From assembly GCF_028437565.1 (NCBI RefSeq), contig NZ_JAMRYR010000004.1, positions 186,001 through 250,000 on the forward strand: a stretch of DNA of 64,000 bases. The letters run 5' to 3'. The position numbers were made by a program, and so were the translations under genes. The stretch's first letter is position 1. Every line of letters begins with the position of its first letter. The stretch comes from Actinomyces sp. B33. Lineage in GTDB: Bacteria; Actinomycetota; Actinomycetes; Actinomycetales; Actinomycetaceae. Shown piece by piece: positions 28,977 to 36,224 of this stretch. The notes below the pieces were generated by a model, which made no database searches, had not been told where the DNA came from, and saw only the letters and a list, made by a program, of their open reading frames with translations.

Positions 28977-30092
28977 ATGCGCATCGGCGTACCAACTGAG
29001 ATCAAGGACCACGAGTTCCGGGTGGCGATCACGCCGGCGGGGGTCGCCGCCCTCGTCGCCGACGGCCACGAGGTCCTCGTCGAGGCCGGGGCCGGAACGG
29101 GCGTGGGCATCGACGACGCCGACTACGCGGCCGCCGGCGCGCGGATCCTCCCGCGCGCGCAGGAGGTGTGGGCGGGGGCCGACATGGTCCTCAAGGTCAA
29201 GGAGCCCCTCGCCCCCGAATACGGGTACCTGCGCCGCGATCTCCTCCTCTTCACCTACCTCCACCTCGCCGCCGAGCCGGACCTGACCCGCGCCCTCCTC
29301 GACGCGGGCACCACCTCGTTCGCCTACGAGACCGTCGAGACCGACGCCGGCTCCCTGCCGCTGCTCGCCCCCATGTCCGAGATCGCCGGCCGCCTCGCCG
29401 CCCAGGTCGGCGCCGAGAGGCTGCTGCGCCCCAACGGGGGCGCCGGCGTCCTGCTGGGAGGGGCCGCCGGAGTGCGACGGGGCGGCGTCCTCGTCCTGGG
29501 CGGCGGCACCGCGGGGATGAGCGCCGCCAGGGTCGCGGCCGGCATGGGCGCCGACGTCACCGTCATGGACATCGACACCGAGCGCATGCGCAGGATCGAC
29601 GACGTGTTCGGCGCGAGCATCCGCACGCGCTTCTCCACGGAGTACGACGTCGCCAGGGCCTGCGCCGACGCCGATCTCGTTATCGGCGCCGTCCTCGTCC
29701 CCGGGGCGCGGGCCCCGCGCGTGGTCACCCATGAGATGCTCGCGGGGATGAGGCCCGGCTCCGTCCTCGTCGACATCGCGATCGATCAGGGCGGATGCTT
29801 CGAGGACTCGCGCCCGACGACCCATTCGGACCCGGTCTTCGAGGTCGACGGGAAGATCTTCTACTGCGTGGGGAACATGCCGGGTGCGGTGCCGGTCACC
29901 TCCACCCACGCGCTGACGAACGCGACCCTGCCCTACGTCCGCGCGCTGGCCTCCATGAGCGCGGGTGAGGCGTGCCGGGCGCGCCCCGACCTGGCCCGCG
30001 CGCTGTCGACCCGCGACGGGGTCCTGTACTCCGAGGCGGTGGGCGCCGCCCTCGACCTGCCGGTGGGGGACCGGGACTCCTTCCCGGCCTGA
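28977..30092 (+). CDS. ald: Alanine dehydrogenase
   Basis: Interconverts L-alanine and pyruvate with NAD and ammonia (371 aa, normal length). N-terminal motif RIGVPTEIKDHEFRVAITP, substrate lysine in LKVKEPL, YLHLAAEP loop, Rossmann loop LGGGTAGMSAARVAAGMGA with acceptor Asp in VMDIDTERM, and the C-terminal GNMPGAVPVTST block are all present. ATG follows GAGGAGGCCGCG. No regulator is adjacent. Confidence 0.96.
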   Translation: MRIGVPTEIKDHEFRVAITPAGVAALVADGHEVLVEAGAGTGVGIDDADYAAAGARILPRAQEVWAGADMVLKVKEPLAPEYGYLRRDLLLFTYLHLAAEPDLTRALLDAGTTSFAYETVETDAGSLPLLAPMSEIAGRLAAQVGAERLLRPNGGAGVLLGGAAGVRRGGVLVLGGGTAGMSAARVAAGMGADVTVMDIDTERMRRIDDVFGASIRTRFSTEYDVARACADADLVIGAVLVPGARAPRVVTHEMLAGMRPGSVLVDIAIDQGGCFEDSRPTTHSDPVFEVDGKIFYCVGNMPGAVPVTSTHALTNATLPYVRALASMSAGEACRARPDLARALSTRDGVLYSEAVGAALDLPVGDRDSFPA

Positions 30093-30157
30093 GGGGCGTC
30101 GGCCGCGCCGTGCGGGGACCCACCGGGCTCGTTCAGCGCGCATTCAGGGGTGTTTCG

Positions 30158-30163
30158 TAGGCT
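30158..30163 (+). promoter_or_regulatory. -10 of a probably leaderless htpX transcript
   Basis: TAGGCT ends 6 bases before the htpX ATG and no ribosome binding site is visible between them. This layout predicts that transcription starts at the start codon. Confidence 0.45.
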
Positions 30164-30169
30164 GGGCGC

Positions 30170-31048
30170 ATGACGCACCGCAGTCATTTCAACGGTTTGA
30201 AGACCGCCGCCCTCCTCGGCGGCATGTGGGCGCTGCTCTTGGGCATCGGCGCCCTCGTCGCCGGCGGCACCGGGCGCGGATACTGGATCTGGGTCTTCGC
30301 CGCCGTCGGGCTGGCCCAGACGTTCTACTCCTATTGGAACTCGACGACGATCGCCCTGCGGGCGATGAACGCCTACCCGGTGACCGAGGAGCAGCGCCCC
30401 GACCTGTACCGCATCGTGCGCGAGCTCTCCGAGCGGGCCGACCAGCCGATGCCGTCGATCTGGATCGCCCCGACCCCCACCCCCAACGCGTTCGCTACCG
30501 GGCGCAATCCGCGCAACGCCGCCGTGTGCTGCACCGAGGGGATCCTCCAGATCCTCGGAGAGCGGGAATTGCGCGGGGTCCTGGGCCATGAGCTCATGCA
30601 CGTGTACAACCGCGACATCCTCACGTCGTCGGTCGCGGCGGCGATGGCCGGCGTCATCACCTCCGTCGCCCAGTTCCTCATGTTCTTCGGCGGCGGGAGG
30701 CGCTCCGAGGAGGGCGGGGGAGTGGGGCTCCTGGGGACTCTCGCCCTGGCGCTGCTCGCCCCGATCGCCTCGACGCTCATTCAGTTCTCCCTATCGCGCA
30801 CCCGCGAGTTCGACGCCGACGAGGACGGCGCCGAACTCACGCAGGATCCTCTGGCGCTGGCGTCGGCGCTGCGCAAGCTTGAGCGGGCGACGGATCATGT
30901 GCCGTTGGCGCCGACTCCGGCGAATCAGAATGTCGCGGCCCTGATGATCGCCAATCCTTTCCGGGGCGCGGGGCTGCGGGCGCTCTTCTCGACGCATCCG
31001 CCGATGGATCAGCGCATCGCTCGCCTCGAGCGGATGGCCGGGTACTGA
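30170..31048 (+). CDS. htpX: Membrane zinc metalloprotease HtpX (M48)
   Basis: Membrane-bound protease (292 aa) for quality control of membrane proteins. Two N-terminal membrane segments (about 12-55) and a second pair after the active site. Zinc motif HELMH is at 140-144, and the third ligand Glu is in SRTREFDADEDGAEL. The end matches the family (STHPPMDQRIARLERM). The codon usage near the 3' end is less GC-rich than elsewhere in the gene. Confidence 0.95.
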   Translation: MTHRSHFNGLKTAALLGGMWALLLGIGALVAGGTGRGYWIWVFAAVGLAQTFYSYWNSTTIALRAMNAYPVTEEQRPDLYRIVRELSERADQPMPSIWIAPTPTPNAFATGRNPRNAAVCCTEGILQILGERELRGVLGHELMHVYNRDILTSSVAAAMAGVITSVAQFLMFFGGGRRSEEGGGVGLLGTLALALLAPIASTLIQFSLSRTREFDADEDGAELTQDPLALASALRKLERATDHVPLAPTPANQNVAALMIANPFRGAGLRALFSTHPPMDQRIARLERMAGY

Positions 31049-31282
31049 CGGGCCCGCGCTGCCGGTCGCGCGGCGGTTCCATCGGCTCGTGGACGGGACC
31101 GACCCGCGGCGCAGGCGGGCCTTCGGGTCCTCTGGCGCGGGACGGTGAACGGGCCGGGAACGCGAGAAAGGGCTCGGTTCGATGTGCTTATCGTGGTCCG
31201 TCGGGAGGGGCGGTAAGACCGTCCGATAGCCCGACGGCGCCCCGGGGGCGGGGCGCCGAGGAGCGTGGAGACCGGGAGGGCC

Positions 31283-31786
31283 TCAGCGGTAGTTGACGAA
31301 CTGGAGAGCGACGTCGAGCGCGTCGCCGTCGGGGCCCTTGAGGAGGGCGATGACGGCCTGCAGGTCGTCGCGCGATTTCGAGGAGACGCGCAGCTCGTCG
31401 CCCTGGATCTGGGCCTTGACGCCCTTGGGGGCCTGGTCCCGGATGAGCTTGGAGATCTTCTTCGCGGTGTCCTGGGCGATGCCCTCGCGCAGCGGCGCGA
31501 CGAGCCGGTAGATCTTGCCCGAGGCCTTGGGCTCGCGGTCCTTGTAGTCGAGGCACTTGAGGGACAGGCCCCGGCGGATGAGCTTGGTCTGGAGGACGTC
31601 GAGGATCGCCATGACCCGTTCGGGCGAGTTCGCCTGCATCTCGATGGCGTCGCCGGACAGGCGGATCTCGGCGTCGACGTTGCGGAAGTCGTAGCGGGTC
31701 GAGATCTCCTTGGCGGTCTGGTTGACGGCGTTGTCGACCTCCTGGCGGTCGAGCTTGGAGACGATGTCGAATGAGGAGTCGGCCAT
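31283..31786 (-). CDS. YajQ family nucleotide-binding protein
   Basis: Small conserved protein (167 aa, usual size) with two ferredoxin-like domains. It begins [17 protein letters not shown] and ends LQFVNYR, both hallmarks of YajQ. Some homologues bind cyclic di-GMP or RNA; the role here is unknown. The start is set at 31786 after AAGGACGCGAAG; the frame runs upstream across tRNA genes, which is not real coding. The 234 bases between htpX and this gene contain a GC-rich hairpin (31236-31257) but nothing else recognised. Confidence 0.92.
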   Translation of the reverse strand: MADSSFDIVSKLDRQEVDNAVNQTAKEISTRYDFRNVDAEIRLSGDAIEMQANSPERVMAILDVLQTKLIRRGLSLKCLDYKDREPKASGKIYRLVAPLREGIAQDTAKKISKLIRDQAPKGVKAQIQGDELRVSSKSRDDLQAVIALLKGPDGDALDVALQFVNYR

Positions 31787-31886
31787 ATCTTCGCGTCCTT
31801 CCATGGAGGGTTCGTGTCGGAGCCCTCGGGGGGCGAGGGGCTCGTCGGGTTCTCGGGCGGGGGATGGACGGCCCGATGGGGCCGAG

Positions 31887-31917
31887 TTGACAGCGCATCC
31901 CCGTGCTCTGTTATTCT
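31887..31917 (+). promoter_or_regulatory. Promoter of tRNA-Tyr
   Basis: -35 TTGACA (31887-31892), 19-base spacer, -10 TATTCT (31912-31917), about 26 bases before the tRNA. Confidence 0.6.
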
Positions 31918-31943
31918 TCCACGGCACCGCGAAAGCGGCGCAC

Positions 31944-32025
31944 GGCGGGGTTCCCGAGTGGCCAAAGGGATCTGACTGTAAATCAGACGCGGAATGCTTC
32001 GGGGGTTCGAATCCCTCCCCCGCCA
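31944..32025 (+). tRNA. tRNA-Tyr (GTA)
   Basis: 82 bases with anticodon GTA in CTGTAAAT. Acceptor GGCGGGG pairs with CCCCGCC, followed by discriminator A. A long variable arm and the T-arm GGGTTCGAATCCC are clear. CCA is not encoded. Confidence 0.95.
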
Positions 32026-32076
32026 CACTCGATTCCCATCGAGAAACGCGTGTGAGTCTCTTCTCAAGGCGAGGGT

Positions 32077-32106
32077 TTGATTCCTCGAAATACCCTGGGA
32101 TAGAGT
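32077..32106 (+). promoter_or_regulatory. Promoter of tRNA-Thr/tRNA-Met/rpmG
   Basis: -35 TTGATT (32077-32082), 18-base spacer, -10 TAGAGT (32101-32106), ending 10 bases before tRNA-Thr. Confidence 0.6.
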
Positions 32107-32116
32107 GTCCCGCGTT

Positions 32117-32189
32117 GCCCCGATAGCTCAGTAGGCAGAGCGTCTCCATGGTAAGGAGAAGGTCAAGGGTTCGATTCCCTTTCGGGGCT
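32117..32189 (+). tRNA. tRNA-Thr (GGT)
   Basis: 73 bases, anticodon GGT in CCATGGTAAGG. Acceptor GCCCCGA pairs with TCGGGGC; discriminator T. T-arm is AGGGTTCGATTCCCT. CCA is not encoded. Confidence 0.95.
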
Positions 32190-32218
32190 CCGGTGGCGGC
32201 TTGTGCCGCAACCGCTGC

Positions 32219-32292
32219 GGCGGGGTAGCTCAGCTGGTCAGAGCGCACGACTCATAATCGTGAGGTCGCGGGTTCGAGCCCCGCCCCCGCTA
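32219..32292 (+). tRNA. tRNA-Met (CAT), elongator type
   Basis: 74 bases, anticodon CAT in ACTCATAAT. Acceptor GGCGGGG pairs with CCCCGCT (one G-U pair), so the unpaired first position of an initiator tRNA is missing. CCA is encoded (32293-32295), unlike the two tRNAs upstream. Confidence 0.93.
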
Positions 32293-32348
32293 CCAAGACG
32301 AGACAGGTCGCGAGTCGACGAGCCAATCAGCAAAAGAGGGAAGCAACC

Positions 32349-32519
32349 GTGGCAAGCAAGTCCCAGGACGTTCGCCCCAAGATCACTCTGGCCTGCTCGG
32401 AGTGCAAGGAGCGCAACTACATCACGAAGAAGAACCGTCGTAACACGCCGGACCGCCTCGAGCTGGCGAAGTTCTGCCCGCGTTGCCGCAAGTCGACGGC
32501 TCACCGCGAGACCCGCTGA
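32349..32519 (+). CDS. rpmG: 50S ribosomal protein L33
   Basis: 56 aa, GTG start after GAGGGAAG. Zinc-ribbon form with two CxxC pairs (CSEC and CPRC), so this is the zinc-dependent C+ version; zinc-free C- paralogues are often Zur-controlled but none is in the window. Sits right after tRNA-Met, a common actinobacterial order, and is followed by a strong terminator. Confidence 0.96.
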   Translation: MASKSQDVRPKITLACSECKERNYITKKNRRNTPDRLELAKFCPRCRKSTAHRETR

Positions 32520-32539
32520 ACGGTTCTGCAGAGTCGATG

Positions 32540-32566
32540 CCCCCGCGAGTTCTCGCGGGGGTTTTC
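32540..32566 (+). terminator. Rho-independent terminator after rpmG
   Basis: CCCCCGCGAG pairs with CTCGCGGGGG around a two-base loop and is followed by TTTT. Confidence 0.9.
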
Positions 32567-32627
32567 GTATTCCCCGGCGGCGCGCGGGAGCGGGGCGCAA
32601 AACCCCCGGACCGGGCGCGCACGCGTC

Positions 32628-32636
32628 GGGGGGGGG
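32628..32636 (+). repeat. Nine-G homopolymer, intergenic
   Basis: Run of nine G in the non-coding gap between rpmG and the GntR gene (end of the minus-strand gene side). No promoter is recognisable around it. One of three nine-G tracts in the window, all non-coding. Confidence 0.7.
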
Positions 32637-32755
32637 AGCCGCCGATCGGTGGACGCAGGGGCGACCCCGAGGGGGGCGGGGAGTCGGGGTCGGCCGATGA
32701 GCTCTGCGCCGGCGAGGCCCCGCCCGCGCGTCCGCGGGGCCCCGAGCTCCGGGGG

Positions 32756-33520
32756 TCAGTCGCCGTCGATGAGGGCGTTGAGGGGGCCGTAGTGCCAGTC
32801 GACGGCGGCCTTGTAGGCGTCGACGTCCCCGTGCTCGCAGGCGCTGAGGATATCGCCGTGGGCCAGGGCCGCGGCCATCATCTGCTCGCCGTCGGCGGCC
32901 TTGAGACCGGGGGAGGCGGTCTGGTGGATGAGCCACATCGCCGAGGTCAGCTGCTGCATGAGGGAGTTGTCGAGGTAATCGAGCAGCCCGGAGTGGAAGG
33001 CGATGTCCTCGTCGTAATAGGTGGCCCCGCGTAGGGCCTTCTCCTTCATCGCGTCCACGGCGTCCCACAGGTGCGGGTTGGTGGTGCCGCGCATGGCGGC
33101 GACGAGCTCCTCGGCGATCCCCAGGTCGAGGGATCGGCGGATCCTGATGACCTCCGACAGGGATTTGATGCCGTTGATCTGGTCGAGAGCCGAGCGCAGG
33201 ACGAGGGTGTCGACGAGGGGCTGCATCGACATCTGGCCGACGAAGGACCCCCGTCCCTGGTGGACGGTGATGATGTCGAGGGCCTCGAGTTTGCGCAGGG
33301 CCTCGCGCACCGAGGACCGGGAGACCCCCAGGTCGGCGCACAGGACGGCCTCGGTGGGCAGGGGGTCGCCGGGCTTGAGGCCGTGGGTGAGCATGTAGCG
33401 CTTGATGGCGTCCATGGTCGTCGCCGACCGGCTGACGGCGTCCCTGCCGTTATCGGTTTGCAATGCAGGAGGGCTCGCGAGAATGCGGGAAGCGACTTGC
33501 GAAGATTTGTCTGACAACAT
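32756..33520 (-). CDS. FadR-subfamily GntR regulator, probable sialic acid operon repressor
   Basis: Transcription factor (254 aa). Winged helix at about 35-100 with LPTEAVLCADLGVSRSSVREALRKLEALDIITVHQGRGSFV; C-terminal helical FCD ligand domain containing IRIRRSLDLGIAEELVA, IAFHSGLLDYLDN and the terminal DWHYGPLNA. His and Asp/Glu residues in the FCD fit a metal-dependent ligand pocket. It is divergent from the sialic acid transporter genes, and palindromes overlap its own start codon, so it likely represses itself and the operon, released by a sialic acid intermediate. NanR role is inferred from context. Confidence 0.88.
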   Translation of the reverse strand: MLSDKSSQVASRILASPPALQTDNGRDAVSRSATTMDAIKRYMLTHGLKPGDPLPTEAVLCADLGVSRSSVREALRKLEALDIITVHQGRGSFVGQMSMQPLVDTLVLRSALDQINGIKSLSEVIRIRRSLDLGIAEELVAAMRGTTNPHLWDAVDAMKEKALRGATYYDEDIAFHSGLLDYLDNSLMQQLTSAMWLIHQTASPGLKAADGEQMMAAALAHGDILSACEHGDVDAYKAAVDWHYGPLNALIDGD

Positions 33521-33526
33521 ATGTTG
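33507..33526. promoter_or_regulatory. Overlapping palindromic operators between regulator and sialic acid operon
   Basis: TTGTCTGACAA (33507-33517) is an inverted repeat that fits the FadR-family pattern TnGTnnnACnA. It overlaps CAACATATGTTG (33515-33526), a perfect 12-base palindrome that includes the regulator's ATG. TTGTCT also aligns as a -35 for the transporter operon (18-base spacer to TACTGG, 33531-33536). Binding here would block both directions. Confidence 0.6.
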
Positions 33527-33581
33527 ATCCTACTGGATGCGGAAAGACTCGTTCAGTGACTCAATGGTGAGGAGTTCAATT

Positions 33582-35162
33582 ATGCGTCTACGCAAGCACG
33601 TGACCGCTGGCGCCGCGCTCATGGCCTCGGCAGTCCTCCTGCTGTCGGGCTGCGGCGGCTCGAACACGGCCGCCCCCGCGCAGCAGTCGGACGGCCCGGC
33701 CTCGACGGAGTCGACGGCCCCGACCGGGGAGATCAACCTCGGCGTCGCCTACGAGACGACCGACTACGGCCCGATCACGACCTCGGCCCTCGCGATGGGC
33801 ACCAACTGGCACGTCCTCGAGGGCCTCTACCAGTTCGACATGGCCGACTACTCGGTCCACCCGGCCCTGGCCGCCGGCGACCCCGTCGAGGTCTCCGACC
33901 TCGTCTACGAGGTCGCCCTGCGCGACGGGGCCAAGTTCTCCGACGGGACCGACGTCACCGCCGACGACGTCGTCGCCGCCTACGAGAGGACCACCGACGA
34001 CAAGTCGATCTACAAGCAGTTCTTCGACTTCGTCAAGTCCGTGTCCGTCAAGGACGCGACAACCGTGACGATCGAACTCAACTACCCGTTCACCAGCCTC
34101 AAAGAGCGCTTCACGAACGTCAAGGTCGTTCCCGCCGCGATGGACGCCGACGCCCTCAAGGCCCAGCCCGTGGGCACCGGCCCCTTCAAGTACGAGAGCA
34201 TCACCCCCACCGAGGTGACCGCCGTCCCCAACGAGCACTACAACGGCGAGTTCCCCGCCAAGGTCGAGCGCATGCGCTGGCACGTCCTCAAGGATGACTC
34301 CGCGCGCCTGGCCGCCGCCCTCGACGGCACCACCGACATCATGGAGGCCGTCCCCGCCACGACGATCTCCGAGCTGGAGGCCACCGGCTGGACCGTCGAC
34401 GCCGTCCCCGGCTACGGCAACCCCTTCCTGATGTTCAACACCGCCAAGGAGCCCTTCAACAACAACAAGGTGCGCCAGGCGTTCCACACCGCCATCGACA
34501 CGCAGAAGCTCATCGACACGGCGATGGAGGGCCAGGCCGTCGAGGCGACCTCGTTCCTGCCCGAGTCCAACCCCTCCTACTCCAAGGCCGCGACCCAGTT
34601 CACCTACGACAAGGACAAGGCCAAGGCCCTCCTCGACGAGGCCGGCGCCTCGGGCCTGGAGATCAACCTCGTGACCACCGACCACCCGTGGGTCGCCAAC
34701 CTCGTCCCCCAGATCAAGGCGGATCTCGAGGCCATCGGCATCACCGTCAACCACACGGCGATGGCGTCCTCCGACCTGTACGGCAATGTCACCGACGTCG
34801 ACAACCCGACCTACGACGTCGTCCTGGCGCCCGGCGACCCCTCGGTGTTCGGCACCGACCCCGGCATCATCCTGTCGTGGTGGAACGCCGACAACGTGTG
34901 GACCCAGAAGCGCTCCCAGTGGAAGAACACCGACCCGGAGAACTTCGAGAAGTTCCAGACGATCCTCGCCGAGGCCGTCCAGCTCGACGGCGACGCGGCC
35001 AAGGCCAAGTGGGCCGAGGCCCAGGACCTCCTCGCCGAGCAGGCCGTCGTCTACCCGCTCTTCCACCGCAACATGATCACCGCCTACAACGGTGACAAGC
35101 TCGACGGCGTCAAGCCGATCGCCTCCACCGGCCTCGAACTGGTGGGCGTCGGCCTCAAGTAA
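33582..35162 (+). CDS. ABC transporter solute-binding lipoprotein, probable sialic acid receptor
   Basis: Family 5 (DppA/OppA-like) binding protein, 526 aa. ATG 33582 follows GGTGAGGAG with a 7-base gap; the longer frame to 33537 is less likely. Lipobox LLSGCGG gives a lipidated Cys24. Peptide-type binding proteins are the receptors in the SatABCD (Haemophilus ducreyi) and SiaEFGI (Corynebacterium glutamicum) sialic acid systems, and the catabolic genes downstream support Neu5Ac as ligand, but a peptide ligand cannot be ruled out by sequence. A hairpin separates it from the permease gene. Confidence 0.85.
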   Translation: MRLRKHVTAGAALMASAVLLLSGCGGSNTAAPAQQSDGPASTESTAPTGEINLGVAYETTDYGPITTSALAMGTNWHVLEGLYQFDMADYSVHPALAAGDPVEVSDLVYEVALRDGAKFSDGTDVTADDVVAAYERTTDDKSIYKQFFDFVKSVSVKDATTVTIELNYPFTSLKERFTNVKVVPAAMDADALKAQPVGTGPFKYESITPTEVTAVPNEHYNGEFPAKVERMRWHVLKDDSARLAAALDGTTDIMEAVPATTISELEATGWTVDAVPGYGNPFLMFNTAKEPFNNNKVRQAFHTAIDTQKLIDTAMEGQAVEATSFLPESNPSYSKAATQFTYDKDKAKALLDEAGASGLEINLVTTDHPWVANLVPQIKADLEAIGITVNHTAMASSDLYGNVTDVDNPTYDVVLAPGDPSVFGTDPGIILSWWNADNVWTQKRSQWKNTDPENFEKFQTILAEAVQLDGDAAKAKWAEAQDLLAEQAVVYPLFHRNMITAYNGDKLDGVKPIASTGLELVGVGLK

Positions 35163-35197
35163 TCCAGCCGCCGCACACGTCGACGACACGGCATCAC

Positions 35198-35228
35198 GGA
35201 GGGGCGGGTCGCTCCGGCCCGCCCCTCC
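35198..35228 (+). terminator. Intercistronic hairpin after the binding-protein gene
   Basis: GGAGGGGCGGG pairs with CCCGCCCCTCC (11 pairs, 9-base loop) in the 105-base gap before the first permease. There is no T-run. It probably attenuates transcription or protects the upstream mRNA so that more binding protein than permease is made. Confidence 0.6.
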
Positions 35229-35267
35229 CCGTGCCCGCGGAACCGGCCAGTCAGGAGCACATGTCCC

Positions 35268-36221
35268 ATGAATAACCTGCTGAGACTCATCGGGCGACGT
35301 CTGCTCGCCCTGCCCGTCATGATCGTCGGGGTCTCATTCCTCGTCTTCTTTATCATGTCGTTGTCTCCCATCGACCCGGCGTACTCGGCGCTCGGCGAGA
35401 CCGCCAGCCCCGCCGCCCTCGACGCATTCCGCGCCGAGCACGGGCTCAACGACCCCTTCTTCGTCAGGTACGGCACCTACCTCCTCGGGATGCTCCAGGG
35501 CGACCTCGGCGTCTACGGCGTCGGCACCTCGAACAAGGTCATCGACCTCGTCGCCCGTGCCCTGCCCGTCACCCTTCAGCTGACCTTCCTCGGCCTGCTC
35601 ATCGCCGTCGTCATCGCCTTCCCCCTCGGCGTCCTCGCCGCGATCTACCGCGACCGCTGGCCCGACCAGGTGATCCGCGTCTTCTCCGTCGTCTCCATCG
35701 GCACCCCCTCGTTCTGGCTCGCCGCCCTGCTCGTCATGACCTTCGTCGGCAGGCTCCCCGTGTCCGGCGCCCTGCCCCACTTCACCGACGACCCGTGGGG
35801 GTGGTTCCTGCGGATGATCCTGCCGGCCATCGCCCTCGCCGTCCCCGTCATCGGCCAGATGACGCGCGTCGTGCGCACCTCCATGGTCGAGGAACTCGAC
35901 CGCGACTACGTGCGCACGGCCCTGGGCGCCGGCATCCCCAAGCCGATCGTCGTCGCCCGCAACGTCCTGCGCAACGCCCTCATCACCCCGATCACGGTCC
36001 TCGGCCTGCGGATCGGCTATCTCATGGGCGGCGCCGTCGTCATCGAGATCATCTTCTCCATCGACGGCATGGGCAAGCTCGTCCTCCTCAAGGGCATCCA
36101 GGAGAACTGGGTGACCCTCGTCCAGGGCGGCGCCCTCGTCGTCGCCATCGCCTTCATCGTCGTCAACATCGTCGTCGACATGCTCTACCTGCTCATCAAC
36201 CCGCGGATTAGGTCGGTCTGA
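35268..36221 (+). CDS. ABC transporter permease (DppB-like)
   Basis: Membrane subunit of 317 aa with six segments. It begins with the DppB-type N terminus (LLRLIGRRLLALPVMIVGVSFLVFF) and contains the coupling loop ELDRDYVRTALGAGIPKPIVVARNVLRNA. AGGAG lies 11 bases before the ATG. Followed after 3 bases by the permease-ATPase fusion gene. Confidence 0.9.
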   Translation: MNNLLRLIGRRLLALPVMIVGVSFLVFFIMSLSPIDPAYSALGETASPAALDAFRAEHGLNDPFFVRYGTYLLGMLQGDLGVYGVGTSNKVIDLVARALPVTLQLTFLGLLIAVVIAFPLGVLAAIYRDRWPDQVIRVFSVVSIGTPSFWLAALLVMTFVGRLPVSGALPHFTDDPWGWFLRMILPAIALAVPVIGQMTRVVRTSMVEELDRDYVRTALGAGIPKPIVVARNVLRNALITPITVLGLRIGYLMGGAVVIEIIFSIDGMGKLVLLKGIQENWVTLVQGGALVVAIAFIVVNIVVDMLYLLINPRIRSV

Positions 36222-36224
36222 CAG

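Noticed and set aside
31787-32248. Upstream extension of the YajQ frame
   Set aside because: It runs through two complete tRNA genes; the conserved MADSSFDIV start is at 31786.
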